This document shows positions 16,627-26,161 of a DNA stretch of 64,000 nucleotides, in pieces. Under the pieces are notes generated by a model, which saw nothing but the letters and a program-made list of their open reading frames with translations, was not told the origin of the DNA and made no database searches. Origin of the DNA: Bacillus sp. M6-12 (lineage in GTDB: Bacteria; Bacillota; Bacilli; Bacillales; DSM-1321). The stretch covers positions 246,140-310,139 of the forward strand of contig NZ_PGVF01000003.1 in assembly GCF_002860285.1 (NCBI RefSeq). The letters run 5' to 3'. Both the position numbers and the translations under genes were made by a program. The first letter of the stretch is position 1. Each line of letters starts with the position of its first letter.

Positions 16627-16965
16627 TTACACAAAGAAACTTTCTTTTACTTATGATATAGTTCTTCGTAATCTTCGTCGGAGTCAGACTAACGGATGGG
16701 CTAGTACCGCACTCGTTAGTTGAAGAAGAACATCTTGAATCAATCAAATGGTTCTCTTCAATTTTCTTTTCTTATTTGAATCTGTAATTAATATTAAAAC
16801 TAAGATCTCTTAGGCTTATTCCAAGTATAATTGCACATACCCTACTTACTCCCATTCCTACAAACCCCCTAATTAACTTCAAACCAACAAAATGCGTTAA
16901 GATACATAAATTTACAAGAACCAATGGTGAAATATAAAATGGTAAGCTTGATTTGTATTAGAACA
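16627..16965. other. Intergenic stretch with no visible gene
   Basis: No ORF with protein-like composition on either strand and no strong hairpin was noticed. Confidence 0.4.
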
Positions 16966-17150
16966 TCAGTGTGACAAATCCCCGACGGAATAAAGCGAAC
17001 TAAAACCTAAAACCTCACTTAGTTTAGGATCATCCATTGTAATTTCTGTGATTTGGAATGGTTCCCCTTCCCAAATGTAACTGCTGACCTTTTCTGTTGA
17101 ATCCTTCCAAAACGACCTGCCCAGATTGTATTTTAAGTTTCTAGAAGCTT
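16966..17150 (-). pseudogene. Unrecognised C-terminal gene remnant
   Basis: Minus-strand frame ending TGA 16966-16968 reads YNLGRSFWKDSTEKVSSYIW, EGEPFQITEITMDDPKLSEV and LGFSSLYSVGDLSH without a start codon; a TAG precedes it. Composition is that of a real protein. Family not recognised. Confidence 0.4.
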
Positions 17151-17156
17151 TCTATC

Positions 17157-18245
17157 CTACTTAGTTATTTTATGCTTAATATGAATGTACAAAAAGAGAA
17201 AAGGGATATATACATACACAAAGTAAAAAGCAATGTTTGAATACATTTCATTCAATCGATCTATCTGACTCCTCTCTTTGAGCACATTAGCTATAATAAA
17301 GAATAGGACCAGTACAATGAACAGACTTATACGTTGTTTCACATTTGCTACTTTCTTAATAGCACGACAACCTGCCCATATTTTCACACTGATATTGGGT
17401 AATATGAGAAGTAACCAAATCGAAACAACGATAAATTCGACTCTTTCAATTATAGGGAATTTCGCAATTTTCATTTGAGCTAATGTTGGCCATATTGTCT
17501 GGTTTAAGTGTCCTTCACTAAAGAAGACAAATGTGATGAGCGCTATAATTAGATAAAGTAAGCTTGAGAACAAAAGTCCAAAATGGGCCCATTTTTGTGA
17601 TCTGTCTGGATTTTTTATGAATGGGTAGAACATGAATAAGGTCTCAAAGCCAACATACTGAAACAACATAGCTTTAGAGGATGATACGATTTCCTTAACA
17701 GAGTGGTTAAAGACAGGTAATAAATTGTCAAAATTGGCAAATTCCAACGAAAAAAAATTAAGGGGAAACAGGATAATAACAGGTATGATAGTTCCCCAGA
17801 AACACATTCCAGTTATCACGCGGAATCCACCGGATACAACGTAATAAATGAGGACTAGAAGAATGAAGCTTATTTGCCATGTCTTCATTAAGGGAAACAG
17901 CCAAACTTGAACAACTTCAATATAAACACGGAAAACAATTAAAGCTAGTATAAGAAAGTAGAAAATCACAAAAATGTTGAACAGTCCGCCAATCCATTTT
18001 CCAAAGTGAAAATTGTGAACATGTATGACATCATTATTAGCAATTCCAAGAATACGATAGATCATCCAAACTAGTATATGAATACTTATACCTGATAAAA
18101 CGATGGACATCCATGCATCATAACCTGCGTCCTTCGTTATATCTCGTTGAAAACTCATGATTCCTATGCCTATAATATTCGTGTAGATCAGAAAGAAAAC
18201 GTAAAAGGAAGATACTAAAAGTCGTTCGTCAAGTAATGATTTCAC
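17157..18245 (-). CDS. gerKB: Spore germinant receptor B subunit (GerKB/GerAB family)
   Basis: Inner-membrane germinant-binding subunit of the APC superfamily. 362 residues with about ten transmembrane helices, the normal number and length. The N-terminal helix reads FFLIYTNIIGIGIMSFQRDI, the usual start of the Spore_permease domain. Third gene of an A-C-B operon, 26 bases after the C subunit. The A-C-B order is that of gerK in B. subtilis, which is why the symbol is offered; ligand is not predictable. Expected to be made in the forespore under sigma-G. Confidence 0.85.
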   Translation of the reverse strand: MKSLLDERLLVSSFYVFFLIYTNIIGIGIMSFQRDITKDAGYDAWMSIVLSGISIHILVWMIYRILGIANNDVIHVHNFHFGKWIGGLFNIFVIFYFLILALIVFRVYIEVVQVWLFPLMKTWQISFILLVLIYYVVSGGFRVITGMCFWGTIIPVIILFPLNFFSLEFANFDNLLPVFNHSVKEIVSSSKAMLFQYVGFETLFMFYPFIKNPDRSQKWAHFGLLFSSLLYLIIALITFVFFSEGHLNQTIWPTLAQMKIAKFPIIERVEFIVVSIWLLLILPNISVKIWAGCRAIKKVANVKQRISLFIVLVLFFIIANVLKERSQIDRLNEMYSNIAFYFVYVYIPFLFLYIHIKHKITK

Positions 18246-18271
18246 GTGGTTCCTCCTTTAATCATGCAGAC

Positions 18272-19351
18272 TTACTCTTCAATACCTGTATTTAGGATGT
18301 AAATATTTGTGTTTACAGTGGTTTTTACTTCTGGATATATGTCCATAAACCGTTGATAGTCCCAATTTCTTGAGCTAGCTCTAACCTTTTCTCCCAACCC
18401 AATGGGATCTACATTGTATCCTTGTGCCAGTGAAATTAAACTTTGGACCTCTTTCTTAAAGTGTTCATTTAAAATTCCTTTCAATTTTACAATATCTTTA
18501 TCTTGTTCCAAATCAAACCAGGATGATGCTTTTTCAATCTCTGCATGGATGGTTAAATCGATGAATATACTAGGGATGCCATCGCTATTCTCAACCGTAT
18601 ATGTAGTTTTTGCATCCAGGTTTTTCAAAAGAATAAAACCTTCCTTTTTATTATGTGTGATTTTGGTTTTATATTGCCCATTTTGAAACCCCTCAATTAA
18701 TGTTTTTAGAATAAAGGACTTTCTTAAATTAATATGATTTATGTACTTCCCGTTCTTTAATAAGGCTAACCCGTCAATTTTAATTTGATCTTCCTCTAGG
18801 ATAAAGTAAGGTAAAATTTGATCCCTCCCTTCTTGATGAAAATTGTTCAAAAACAAATGCAGATTCATTTTTGGCAAATTACCATTTTCAATGTTTTGAT
18901 TAATTTTTTTACTTAAATGGAATGAAAGATTCACATGGTTACTGGATTGAAGTATTTCTTCGGCTGTGTTTTTAGCAATGCCCAACAGCATTCGACTCCC
19001 CGTATTTGGATTTCGGGCTAAATTAGTGATAACATCTTCGATCCCTTGTGTGGCATATTCCTTGCCGAACAATACAAAATCTAATTTTCCTGTCTCAATA
19101 GGATAGGCTGATTTTGCATTCATTCTCGGGAGTATGTCTTCATATGAATCAGACACCGTTTTATAAGTATTCAATTTGACTTTTCCTTTCTCTGCGAAAG
19201 TAGGATAAATAGCAATTCCTTTGACTTTGCCTTCTTCCCGATCATATCCCAGAGCTTCAATTATCTGAACTTCATCAATGATCCTTTCATGTATACCACA
19301 CCCTGATAAAAAGAAAGTTAAGCTAAAAGTTAACAGAAAACATAATTTCAT
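18272..19351 (-). CDS. gerKC: Spore germinant receptor C subunit, lipoprotein (GerKC/GerAC family)
   Basis: 359 residues. Signal MKLCFLLTFSLTFFLSGCG with lipobox Cys18, then the three-domain GerC region (EVQIIEALGYDREEGKVKGI, the PTFAEKG strand, and the C-terminal domain EVQSLISLAQ...DPIGLGEKVR). It is anchored by diacylglycerol to the spore inner membrane, outer face, and forms the receptor with GerKA and GerKB. It lies 28 bases after gerKA. Confidence 0.87.
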   Translation of the reverse strand: MKLCFLLTFSLTFFLSGCGIHERIIDEVQIIEALGYDREEGKVKGIAIYPTFAEKGKVKLNTYKTVSDSYEDILPRMNAKSAYPIETGKLDFVLFGKEYATQGIEDVITNLARNPNTGSRMLLGIAKNTAEEILQSSNHVNLSFHLSKKINQNIENGNLPKMNLHLFLNNFHQEGRDQILPYFILEEDQIKIDGLALLKNGKYINHINLRKSFILKTLIEGFQNGQYKTKITHNKKEGFILLKNLDAKTTYTVENSDGIPSIFIDLTIHAEIEKASSWFDLEQDKDIVKLKGILNEHFKKEVQSLISLAQGYNVDPIGLGEKVRASSRNWDYQRFMDIYPEVKTTVNTNIYILNTGIEE

Positions 19352-19379
19352 TTAATTCACCTTTATTTTCCTTTCCTGT

Positions 19380-20924
19380 TTATTCATCAAAATCACTTTT
19401 CTTTTTTTTCTTAGTATGTGGGTGGTATCTCCAAATTGATTTAGGACGTAAGTAATTGGGCCTTTTGGATGTTTTACTATAAGGGGAACGGATCAGGCTG
19501 TCCGTTAAATCCTCAGGCCTAAAAGGATAAAATGGAACGGTATAGGGTGTTCCTAAAGACTCTAACCGTGTAAGGTGAATGATTAAAAAGGCAATCCCTA
19601 TAACGATACCTAGTCCCCCCCAAATAGATGCGAGTAAAATTAAAGGAAAACGTAAAAAACGTATAGTGTTCGACATTTTATAAATTGGGGTAGTAAATGA
19701 AGCTAAGGCAGATAAGGCGACTATAATGAGTAAGACATTACTTGTAAGGGACGCCTCAACTGACGCTTGGCCGATAACAATACCGCCCACTATTCCCAAT
19801 GTTTGTCCTACCTTTGTAGGTAACCGGACTCCCGCTTCACGTAATAGTTCAATCGTGAATTCCAGAAACATCACCTCTAATACCGGTGGAAACGGGACAT
19901 TATAACGAGAATTACTAAGTGAACCGAATAAATCGTTTGGAATCATCTCGTAATGGTAAGTGATAACGGCTATATAAATAGATGTTCCAAAAAGGGAGAA
20001 AAGCACACTGAATACCCGTATTAAACGAAAAAAAGATCCAAGAATCCATGGGAGAAAGTAATCTTCAGGTGAAATAAAATAATCAATTATCGTAGAAGGA
20101 CCTGTAATGACATATGGCGACCCACTACTTAAAACAGCTACTTGTCCGTTAATAAGAGCTTGAACCACTCTATCCACACGTTCAGTTGGAAGAAGCAAAG
20201 GAAACGGTGTAAGGGAATCATCTTCTATAATTTGATGCAGCAGAGAAGTATCAAAAACGACATCAAAATCAATATCTTGAAGCCGTTGGGTCATGGTATT
20301 AACATGCTGCTCACTCGTAATCCCATCAATATGAGCAATAATAACTCGAGTATTTGAAATAGAACCAATGTTTATTTCCTTCGTAATTAGATCAGTTGTA
20401 TTTATTTGTTGTCTTAATAAATGTAAATTTACATCAATATTCTCAAGAAACCCAATTTGTGGCCCCACCACACTAAACTCATTTTCAACGTTATTTTGTT
20501 CACGCAATCCAGCTTTATCATTAGATAAGAGAATTAAAGCAACCCTTTGATCATTTTCCTTCATTTGAAGTATCGCATACCCTTTAAGTAACTTTGATTC
20601 AGCTTCGTTCCGATTTTCCGTTATTACAATATCTTCTATTGCGATGATTTTCTTTATGTCATCAATTTTCTCTAGCCTGTCTAGTTCAAAAGGGGTCTCT
20701 CGGAAAATCATTAAAATTTTCAGTTGGAGTTGTTGTTGATCGATCAGTGTATTGTAGTAAGAAATGATTAAAAGTCCCGGTTCATCCGTAAGTGGAAATT
20801 GTTTAAAATCACTGGATTTTTTAACCTTAGCAAACAGCTGGCCAATATCTTGTGAATTCTCATTCACGGCCTGTTTGTCTTTATTATTTCTAATCTTTCT
20901 AATCTTTCGTTTTTTGAAGAACAT
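19380..20924 (-). CDS. gerKA: Spore germinant receptor A subunit (GerKA/GerAA family)
   Basis: 514 residues, full length. A hydrophilic N-terminal half of two subdomains (ITENRNEAESKLLKGYAIL region) is followed by FDTSLLHQIIEDDSLTPFPL, then AVLSSGSPYVITGPSTI, all typical of GerA. The C-terminal half has five to six membrane helices (FGTSIYIAVITYHYEMIP, GIVGGIVIGQASVEASLTS) and a Lys-rich tail. GerA subunits oligomerise and act as germinant-gated channels. First gene of the operon, GGGAGGTG upstream of ATG 20924. Confidence 0.9.
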   Translation of the reverse strand: MFFKKRKIRKIRNNKDKQAVNENSQDIGQLFAKVKKSSDFKQFPLTDEPGLLIISYYNTLIDQQQLQLKILMIFRETPFELDRLEKIDDIKKIIAIEDIVITENRNEAESKLLKGYAILQMKENDQRVALILLSNDKAGLREQNNVENEFSVVGPQIGFLENIDVNLHLLRQQINTTDLITKEINIGSISNTRVIIAHIDGITSEQHVNTMTQRLQDIDFDVVFDTSLLHQIIEDDSLTPFPLLLPTERVDRVVQALINGQVAVLSSGSPYVITGPSTIIDYFISPEDYFLPWILGSFFRLIRVFSVLFSLFGTSIYIAVITYHYEMIPNDLFGSLSNSRYNVPFPPVLEVMFLEFTIELLREAGVRLPTKVGQTLGIVGGIVIGQASVEASLTSNVLLIIVALSALASFTTPIYKMSNTIRFLRFPLILLASIWGGLGIVIGIAFLIIHLTRLESLGTPYTVPFYPFRPEDLTDSLIRSPYSKTSKRPNYLRPKSIWRYHPHTKKKKKSDFDE

Positions 20925-21113
20925 CTAATCACCTCCCTATTACAAAGGAATTCATATCCTTCTATATTATTTAAAGGAATCCCCATATTTATGTAAATCC
21001 GTTTTATAAGAAGTGAAAACTTTATCCTCTCCAGTTTACATAATATTAATATAGTTTAGAGTAAGCAACGGACCATGATCCTAATAGAAATAATTCCTGT
21101 AGGGGTAGGATAG
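20925..21113. other. Upstream region of the germination operon
   Basis: About 190 bases, AT-rich, presumably holding a forespore promoter; I could not fix a clear sigma-G -35/-10 pair. No gene is visible. Confidence 0.35.
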
Positions 21114-21216
21114 GGCAGCAAAAGTGGACTTTTTTTTTAACATTGTAGGTAGTCACCAAAAACGCTTAAGAGGCACATGCGTTCACAGGTAGGTTCGATT
21201 CCTGCTAGGTCTGCCG
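21114..21216 (+). pseudogene. tRNA-like remnant (T-arm and 3' acceptor)
   Basis: GTAGG-TTCGATT-CCTGC at 21189-21205 is a perfect T-arm with the canonical loop. CTGCC at 21211-21215 can pair with GGCAG at 21114-21118. No proper D-arm or anticodon arm is found and no CCA, so it is a decayed tRNA or a 3' tRNA fragment left by an element that integrated at a tRNA. Confidence 0.3.
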
Positions 21217-21284
21217 AAGAAACCCTGAGTTCTTACTCCTCTTATTTTTCAATCAAATCAAAAAAAATAACTTCTTACACCAAT

Positions 21285-21316
21285 AAAAAAAGCACGTAAG
21301 CTATGGCTTATCGTGC
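21285..21316 (-). terminator. Terminator of the formate/molybdenum operon
   Basis: Minus strand GCACGaTAAGC/GCTTACGTGC with a four-base loop and seven T, directly after the moaA stop. Confidence 0.8.
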
Positions 21317-21325
21317 GCGTCTATC

Positions 21326-22348
21326 TTATCCACCTATATGTGACATCTCCACTTTTTTCGGAAGAGGTTCTGTATTGCTTAGACGTATTTCTGAATACCG
21401 GTCCGTGCGTTTTTCCCAAACGGAATGGATAAGTTCCCGAAGCTCATCATCTGATGTACCTGCCCGCAAGGGGCCTAGGATATCTGTTCCTTCTGATGCA
21501 AATAAACACGTATACAACCTGCCTTCCGCTGATAAACGTGCTCGTGTACATGAAGAACAAAACGCTTGAGTAACCGATGAAATTAATCCTATTTCTGCAT
21601 CAGATCCTACATATCGATAACGTTTTGCAACTTCCCCAAAATAATTTGAACTAACTGCTTCCAGCGGCATTTCTTTCCCTATCAGCTTAATAATTTCGCT
21701 ATTCGGAACTACGCGGTCCAGCTTCCATCCATTTGAATTTCCTACATCCATATATTCAATAAAGCGAAGGGTATATCCCCGCCCCTTGAAGAAGCGTGCC
21801 ATGGGAAGGATATCCTGATCATTTGACCCTTTTTGCACTACCATGTTAACTTTTACACCCAATCCTGCCTCAGCTGCTGCATCCATTCCGTCGATAATGG
21901 GTTGTACCTTAAAACCTCTGCCATTTAATTGTCCAAATCGTTCATCATCTAAACTATCTAAGCTTACAGTTACTCGATCTAGTCCTGCTGCCTTTAAATC
22001 CTTGGCGTACTTCTTTAAAAGTGTACCGTTCGTCGTCATCGCAATATCCTCGATTCCCTCAACAGAACGAACACGTTCAATGAATTTAGCTAAGTCACGG
22101 CGTAACAATGGTTCACCACCAGTAATACGCAGCTTTTTAACACCGAAAGAGGAAAAGATCCTGACTAATCGTTCCATCTCTTCGAAGCTTAACAGCCGCT
22201 CATCGGGGAGAAATTGATAATCAGGACCAAAGATTTCTGCAGGCATACAGTAACGGCATCTGAAGTTACATCGATCCGTTACTGATAACCTTAAATCACG
22301 GAGAGGACGACTGAGTTGATCTGAAACATGTGCATTTGTGTTGCTCAC
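21326..22348 (-). CDS. moaA: GTP 3',8-cyclase MoaA
   Basis: Radical-SAM enzyme for the first step of molybdopterin synthesis (GTP to 3',8-cyclo-dihydro-GTP, together with MoaC). 340 residues, normal length. The SAM cluster cysteines are C27, C31 and C34 (CNFRCRYC). The second cluster is [10 protein letters not shown] plus a third Cys in LYTCLF. The C-terminal Gly-Gly needed for activity is present (HIGG end). It lies last in a block with fdhD and an FdhF-type oxidoreductase that needs the cofactor; moaC is not in the window. Confidence 0.95.
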   Translation of the reverse strand: MSNTNAHVSDQLSRPLRDLRLSVTDRCNFRCRYCMPAEIFGPDYQFLPDERLLSFEEMERLVRIFSSFGVKKLRITGGEPLLRRDLAKFIERVRSVEGIEDIAMTTNGTLLKKYAKDLKAAGLDRVTVSLDSLDDERFGQLNGRGFKVQPIIDGMDAAAEAGLGVKVNMVVQKGSNDQDILPMARFFKGRGYTLRFIEYMDVGNSNGWKLDRVVPNSEIIKLIGKEMPLEAVSSNYFGEVAKRYRYVGSDAEIGLISSVTQAFCSSCTRARLSAEGRLYTCLFASEGTDILGPLRAGTSDDELRELIHSVWEKRTDRYSEIRLSNTEPLPKKVEMSHIGG

Positions 22349-22417
22349 TATTCAAATCCTCCAATCTTCCAAAGTTAATTATTATCACTATCCTATAAAA
22401 TCTAATTAGGAATCAGA

Positions 22418-23218
22418 TTAGGCACCAATAATACGTTCTTGGTGTGTGTAAACATTAAATTCTTTACCACGAATAAATCCAACAGCTGTAATGCCTAATT
22501 CTTCAGCCAAATCAAGTGCTAGATTAGTAGGAGCTGATTTTGACAGTACAATTCCAACACCGATTTTAGCTGCCTTCAGCAATACTTCTGAAGAGATTCG
22601 CCCACTAAATACAATAACCTTGTCCCTCAGCGGAATGCGATTCATTAAGCAATAACCAAAGATTTTGTCTAAAGCATTGTGCCGACCAATATCCGTCCGT
22701 GCAACTACGATCCCTTCTTTTGTACACAAAGCCGAATTATGAACGCCGCCAGTGTGCTGAAAGTGTGATGAACTTTCTTGCATAAGCTTCATCAGCCTCT
22801 GGCAGTCTTGGCCGGTAATAGTTGTTTTACTCATTACCGTTTTTGCCGTTTTCATATCATTGTAAAAGTAAAACTGACGTCCTTTCCCACAGCATGAACC
22901 AATAAAGCGTTTGGAGTGAAGGTGGTTTTGCATCTCCTTCTTGGTAACTAGCTCAACATAAGCAAACCCTTTAGAGTCGTCAATTGTTAACGATTTAATT
23001 TCATCATACCTTCGAATCACACCTTCTGAAGCTAAAAAACCAACAACGAGTTCTTCCATATCAGCTGGGGTACAGACCATGGTGGCAAATTCCTGCCCAT
23101 CTAACATCACCGTTAGCGGGAATTCAACAGCGATATCATCCTCTTTCTCAAAAAAATCCTGTCCATCAAATCTCATAATGCTCCTTGAGATAGTCACATC
23201 GTCAAATTCGTTTTCCAT
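22418..23218 (-). CDS. fdhD: Formate dehydrogenase accessory sulfurtransferase FdhD
   Basis: Transfers sulfur to the Mo-bisMGD cofactor to activate formate dehydrogenase. 266 residues. The reactive pair is Cys109-Cys110 in GSCCGKGRQ. Further conserved blocks are GFLASEGVI, TGGVHNSAL, TDIGRHNALDKIFG and FSGRISSEVL. It starts 19 bases after the oxidoreductase stop, so it is cotranscribed with it. Confidence 0.95.
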   Translation of the reverse strand: MENEFDDVTISRSIMRFDGQDFFEKEDDIAVEFPLTVMLDGQEFATMVCTPADMEELVVGFLASEGVIRRYDEIKSLTIDDSKGFAYVELVTKKEMQNHLHSKRFIGSCCGKGRQFYFYNDMKTAKTVMSKTTITGQDCQRLMKLMQESSSHFQHTGGVHNSALCTKEGIVVARTDIGRHNALDKIFGYCLMNRIPLRDKVIVFSGRISSEVLLKAAKIGVGIVLSKSAPTNLALDLAEELGITAVGFIRGKEFNVYTHQERIIGA

Positions 23219-23237
23219 TTCTGTACCCTCCTAGAAA

Positions 23238-25595
23238 TCAGCCAACTTCCGTTTCTAAATCCGGAATTGCTTTCTCGAGATATTGTGTATCTTTACGAGC
23301 ATTATAGCGCTCTGCTTTCTCTACAGTTACCGCAATATTATAATCTGGAATGCCAGCAAACTTTTCATATTTTCCTTTTGGCAATAAAAAGTTTCCTTCT
23401 GGGAAGTGGACACCAAGATTACCAGGTGTAATATCAGCATACTTCGCACGTCCTTGAAACACTCCATGCTTGTTGTAAACAACAATCCCTTCTCCATCTG
23501 CAATACGATATAATCGAGCTTCATCTGCATTAATCAACACATCGTAACGGTCAGAACCATTTAAGGGGTCCTTTTCGCTAAACACCATTGAGTTGAATTG
23601 CTTTCCACGACGAGTAGTTAGCAGGAACTGACCTTCTTTTCTACCCATATCAGGAATATCTACATTAATTAATGTCCCTTTACCATCTGGAGTTGGACAA
23701 ATCCCATCTTCACAAAGCCATGCGCCGCCCCATTGGAACACATCACCTTTTTTGTTAAGGTGCTGAATACCATCGTAATTTGGATTAGCTAACGCTATCT
23801 CGTCACGAATTGCCTGTGCGTCTCTGAAGTCCACCAAATGTGCCATATCAGGATTTACACGCTTGGCCAAGTCAATGTAAATTTTCCATTCCTCACGCGC
23901 TTCTTCAATACGATTCTTATTTCCTTCAATCTCTGGAGAGAAGTAGACCATTCTTTCCGTTGAAGTTGACGTTCCGCCGCCTTCTTGCTCGTATCTAGTC
24001 TTTGCTGGCAGAACAATCACCGCTTCTTTTGCATCTACTAGAGTAGAAGTGTTTAAGATAATATCTTGATGCACCCGAATCTCTAACTGAGAAAGTGCCT
24101 TTTCCACAAAAATTGGATCTGGCATGGTTTCCAGGAAGTTCCCGCCACTTAGGTAGTAGAGCTTCACTTTTCTTTCATGATTTTCTGGCAGCATGATATT
24201 CTCAAGCGTAACACCAACAATATCTCCTTGCCAACGTGGAAGTTTAAAGCCCCAAAGCTTTTCAATGCGCTCAATATTTTCACCGTAAAAGTCTCCACCT
24301 GGCAAGACAAATGGATCTGCCCCCATTTCTCCTGAACCTTGTACAGAGGAATGACCACGGAAAGGCATTAAACCAGAGTTCTTTCGACCCAGGAAGCCAC
24401 GCAGCAGAGCTAAGTTAGCAACTTGTGAAATGTTATCAGTAGCAAAGGAATGCATCGTTAAACCAAGTGCCCATGCAAATACAGCATTTTTTGCTTTTGC
24501 TAAAATTTCCGCTAACTCGATGATACGTTCTTTTGGTACACCTGATGATTCTATGATTTGTTCCCAGGTTTGCTCTTGTACCTTTGCTTTTAGATCTTCA
24601 TACCCGTTTACATGATCTTGTACAAACTGATGATTGATGGCAGAACCATGTTGCTTTGCTTCCATATCAAACCAATGCTTCATGATTCCATGCATAAAGG
24701 CAATATCACCACCGATATTTACCTGATAGAAATCATCTGCCAGCTTTGTTCCAAATAAAGCTGATTCTGGATTAGATGGAATCCAATAGTTTTCCATTGC
24801 TGGCTCACGGTATGGATTAATCACAATAATCTTTGTGCCTTTTTTCTTAGCTTCCAGCATGTATTTAGAAGAAACTGGTGATGCATTGGATGCAACACTG
24901 CCCCAGAAAAGAAGAACGTCTGTACCAATCCAATCCAAATAGTTCGCAGTGGATGCACCCACCCCAATGGAGCGCTTTAGTGCCGTTTTACTTGGAGAAT
25001 GACAAATACGGGAAGCATTATCGATATTGTTTGCCCCTAAAAATCGTGACACTTTGGCAGCTACATAATAGTTTTCATTCGTAATTCCCCGAGAAGTTAA
25101 GTAGAACGCATATTGCTTAGGATTTAGGTTTTTCATCTTCCCAGCAATCATGTCCATGGCATCATCCCATGTAATACGAGAGAATTTACGTTCACCCTTA
25201 CGACGAATCATTGGATACGGAATACGCCCCAGTTTACGAAGCTCCGTACTATCATACTTTTTAAGTTCGTCAATGTCAGCATGAAGAATTTCTGGTTTGA
25301 TTGCTGGCATGGTGTTAAGTCTTAAAACATTTAAGCGAGTCGTACAAAGATGTGGACCTGTTAAGGTTTGGTCATATAAGCCAGATACGCCTAATGCACA
25401 GCCATCGCACACTCCCTCTGTAATGATACGAGTAGCATAACCTAAATTGTCTTTATTATCGTAAGCGATCTTCATCGTGTCGCGTATATGCTTTGGTTTA
25501 ATTTTTCCTAATCCAAATGGAATGGGACTGACCCAGTACTTAGGTGCAGGTAATAATGCTTTCTTTTGCGGTCCTGGATGTTTTGTTTTCCCCAT
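23238..25595 (-). CDS. FdhF/YdeP-type molybdopterin oxidoreductase (formate dehydrogenase-like alpha)
   Basis: Large Mo-bisMGD oxidoreductase, about 785 residues. ATG 25595 is used because GGAGG sits eight bases upstream; the in-frame ATG at 25610 overlaps that site. Cys63-x2-Cys66 and Cys84 form an incomplete N-terminal iron-sulfur motif, as in the YdeP/TIGR01701 branch. Cys198 in RICHSPS stands where formate dehydrogenases have the Mo ligand Cys or Sec. The MopB core and the C-terminal molybdopterin dinucleotide-binding domain (TTRRGKQFNSM, YDVLINADEA) are complete. The link to fdhD and a formate/oxalate antiporter favours formate oxidation, but YdeP-type substrates are poorly known. The leader RNA at 25627-25716 probably controls it. 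Confidence 0.85.
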   Translation of the reverse strand: MGKTKHPGPQKKALLPAPKYWVSPIPFGLGKIKPKHIRDTMKIAYDNKDNLGYATRIITEGVCDGCALGVSGLYDQTLTGPHLCTTRLNVLRLNTMPAIKPEILHADIDELKKYDSTELRKLGRIPYPMIRRKGERKFSRITWDDAMDMIAGKMKNLNPKQYAFYLTSRGITNENYYVAAKVSRFLGANNIDNASRICHSPSKTALKRSIGVGASTANYLDWIGTDVLLFWGSVASNASPVSSKYMLEAKKKGTKIIVINPYREPAMENYWIPSNPESALFGTKLADDFYQVNIGGDIAFMHGIMKHWFDMEAKQHGSAINHQFVQDHVNGYEDLKAKVQEQTWEQIIESSGVPKERIIELAEILAKAKNAVFAWALGLTMHSFATDNISQVANLALLRGFLGRKNSGLMPFRGHSSVQGSGEMGADPFVLPGGDFYGENIERIEKLWGFKLPRWQGDIVGVTLENIMLPENHERKVKLYYLSGGNFLETMPDPIFVEKALSQLEIRVHQDIILNTSTLVDAKEAVIVLPAKTRYEQEGGGTSTSTERMVYFSPEIEGNKNRIEEAREEWKIYIDLAKRVNPDMAHLVDFRDAQAIRDEIALANPNYDGIQHLNKKGDVFQWGGAWLCEDGICPTPDGKGTLINVDIPDMGRKEGQFLLTTRRGKQFNSMVFSEKDPLNGSDRYDVLINADEARLYRIADGEGIVVYNKHGVFQGRAKYADITPGNLGVHFPEGNFLLPKGKYEKFAGIPDYNIAVTVEKAERYNARKDTQYLEKAIPDLETEVG

Positions 25596-25626
25596 AATTA
25601 TTTCCTCCATTTACAAGTTTTCTCAG

Positions 25627-25716
25627 TAAAAAACCACCAAAAGAATTCTTCCTGTGTAATTAGGATGAAAAACTTCAGGTGGTTAGTCTTTAACAGGTTC
25701 GCTGCCAAGTTCCAAC
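25627..25716 (-). promoter_or_regulatory. Leader RNA motif plus terminator (candidate riboswitch), copy before the FdhF-type gene
   Basis: Minus strand. A TTGTAA/TATATT promoter with a 16-base spacer puts the RNA start near 25712. The first 36 bases of the motif (25681-25716) match the leader of the antiporter gene (27539-27574) over GG-x-ACTT-x-GCAGCG-x-ACCTGT, then AAG-x-C-x-AACC. The final AACCACC is the 5' arm of a terminator (GGTGGTTTTTT, 25627-25684). No class known to me fits. Confidence 0.6.
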
Positions 25717-25748
25717 AATATATAACTGATTCTAACAGTTACAATTTA

Positions 25749-26117
25749 TCAAATATTAAATTTCTCTTCAAGGTTATCTTCAAACACGAAAATGGACATG
25801 CCAATATCTAACTCAATATCTATATCAACAAACACCCGGACGAATTTTGTTCCAAGCAACTCTTCCATCTCAACGGGGTGATTTTTTTTATAAATCTCCT
25901 TCACCATTTCTGTGCGGGCAGCGCGGAGCATTTGACGACCATCTTCCGCTGTCGCAATGAATTTTTCAATAGGGGACAGATTCCCCTCCAGTTCACAGAT
26001 GGCCCAGTTTTTTGAGAAGGTGGTTCGAACTTGACTAGGACCTTTTCCCATATGTTTTTTGCGGAACGCTCGAACTATATTGCTAAATTCAGCTTCGTAC
26101 TTGTTCACTCTTTTCAA
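25749..26117 (-). CDS. DUF2294 family protein
   Basis: 122 residues: KYEAEFSNIVRAFRKKHMGK, GPSQVRTTFSKNWAICELEG and LSPIEKFIATAEDGRQMLRA. These are the conserved blocks of DUF2294. In many Bacillaceae a DUF2294 gene lies beside an FdhF-type gene, as here. No catalytic motif is apparent; a cofactor or redox partner role is a guess from context. No terminator separates it from the antiporter gene 45 bases upstream. Confidence 0.8.
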   Translation of the reverse strand: MKRVNKYEAEFSNIVRAFRKKHMGKGPSQVRTTFSKNWAICELEGNLSPIEKFIATAEDGRQMLRAARTEMVKEIYKKNHPVEMEELLGTKFVRVFVDIDIELDIGMSIFVFEDNLEEKFNI

Positions 26118-26161
26118 CTCACTTACCGTTTTTCCCTATCTTACACTAAATTTATTAAATA

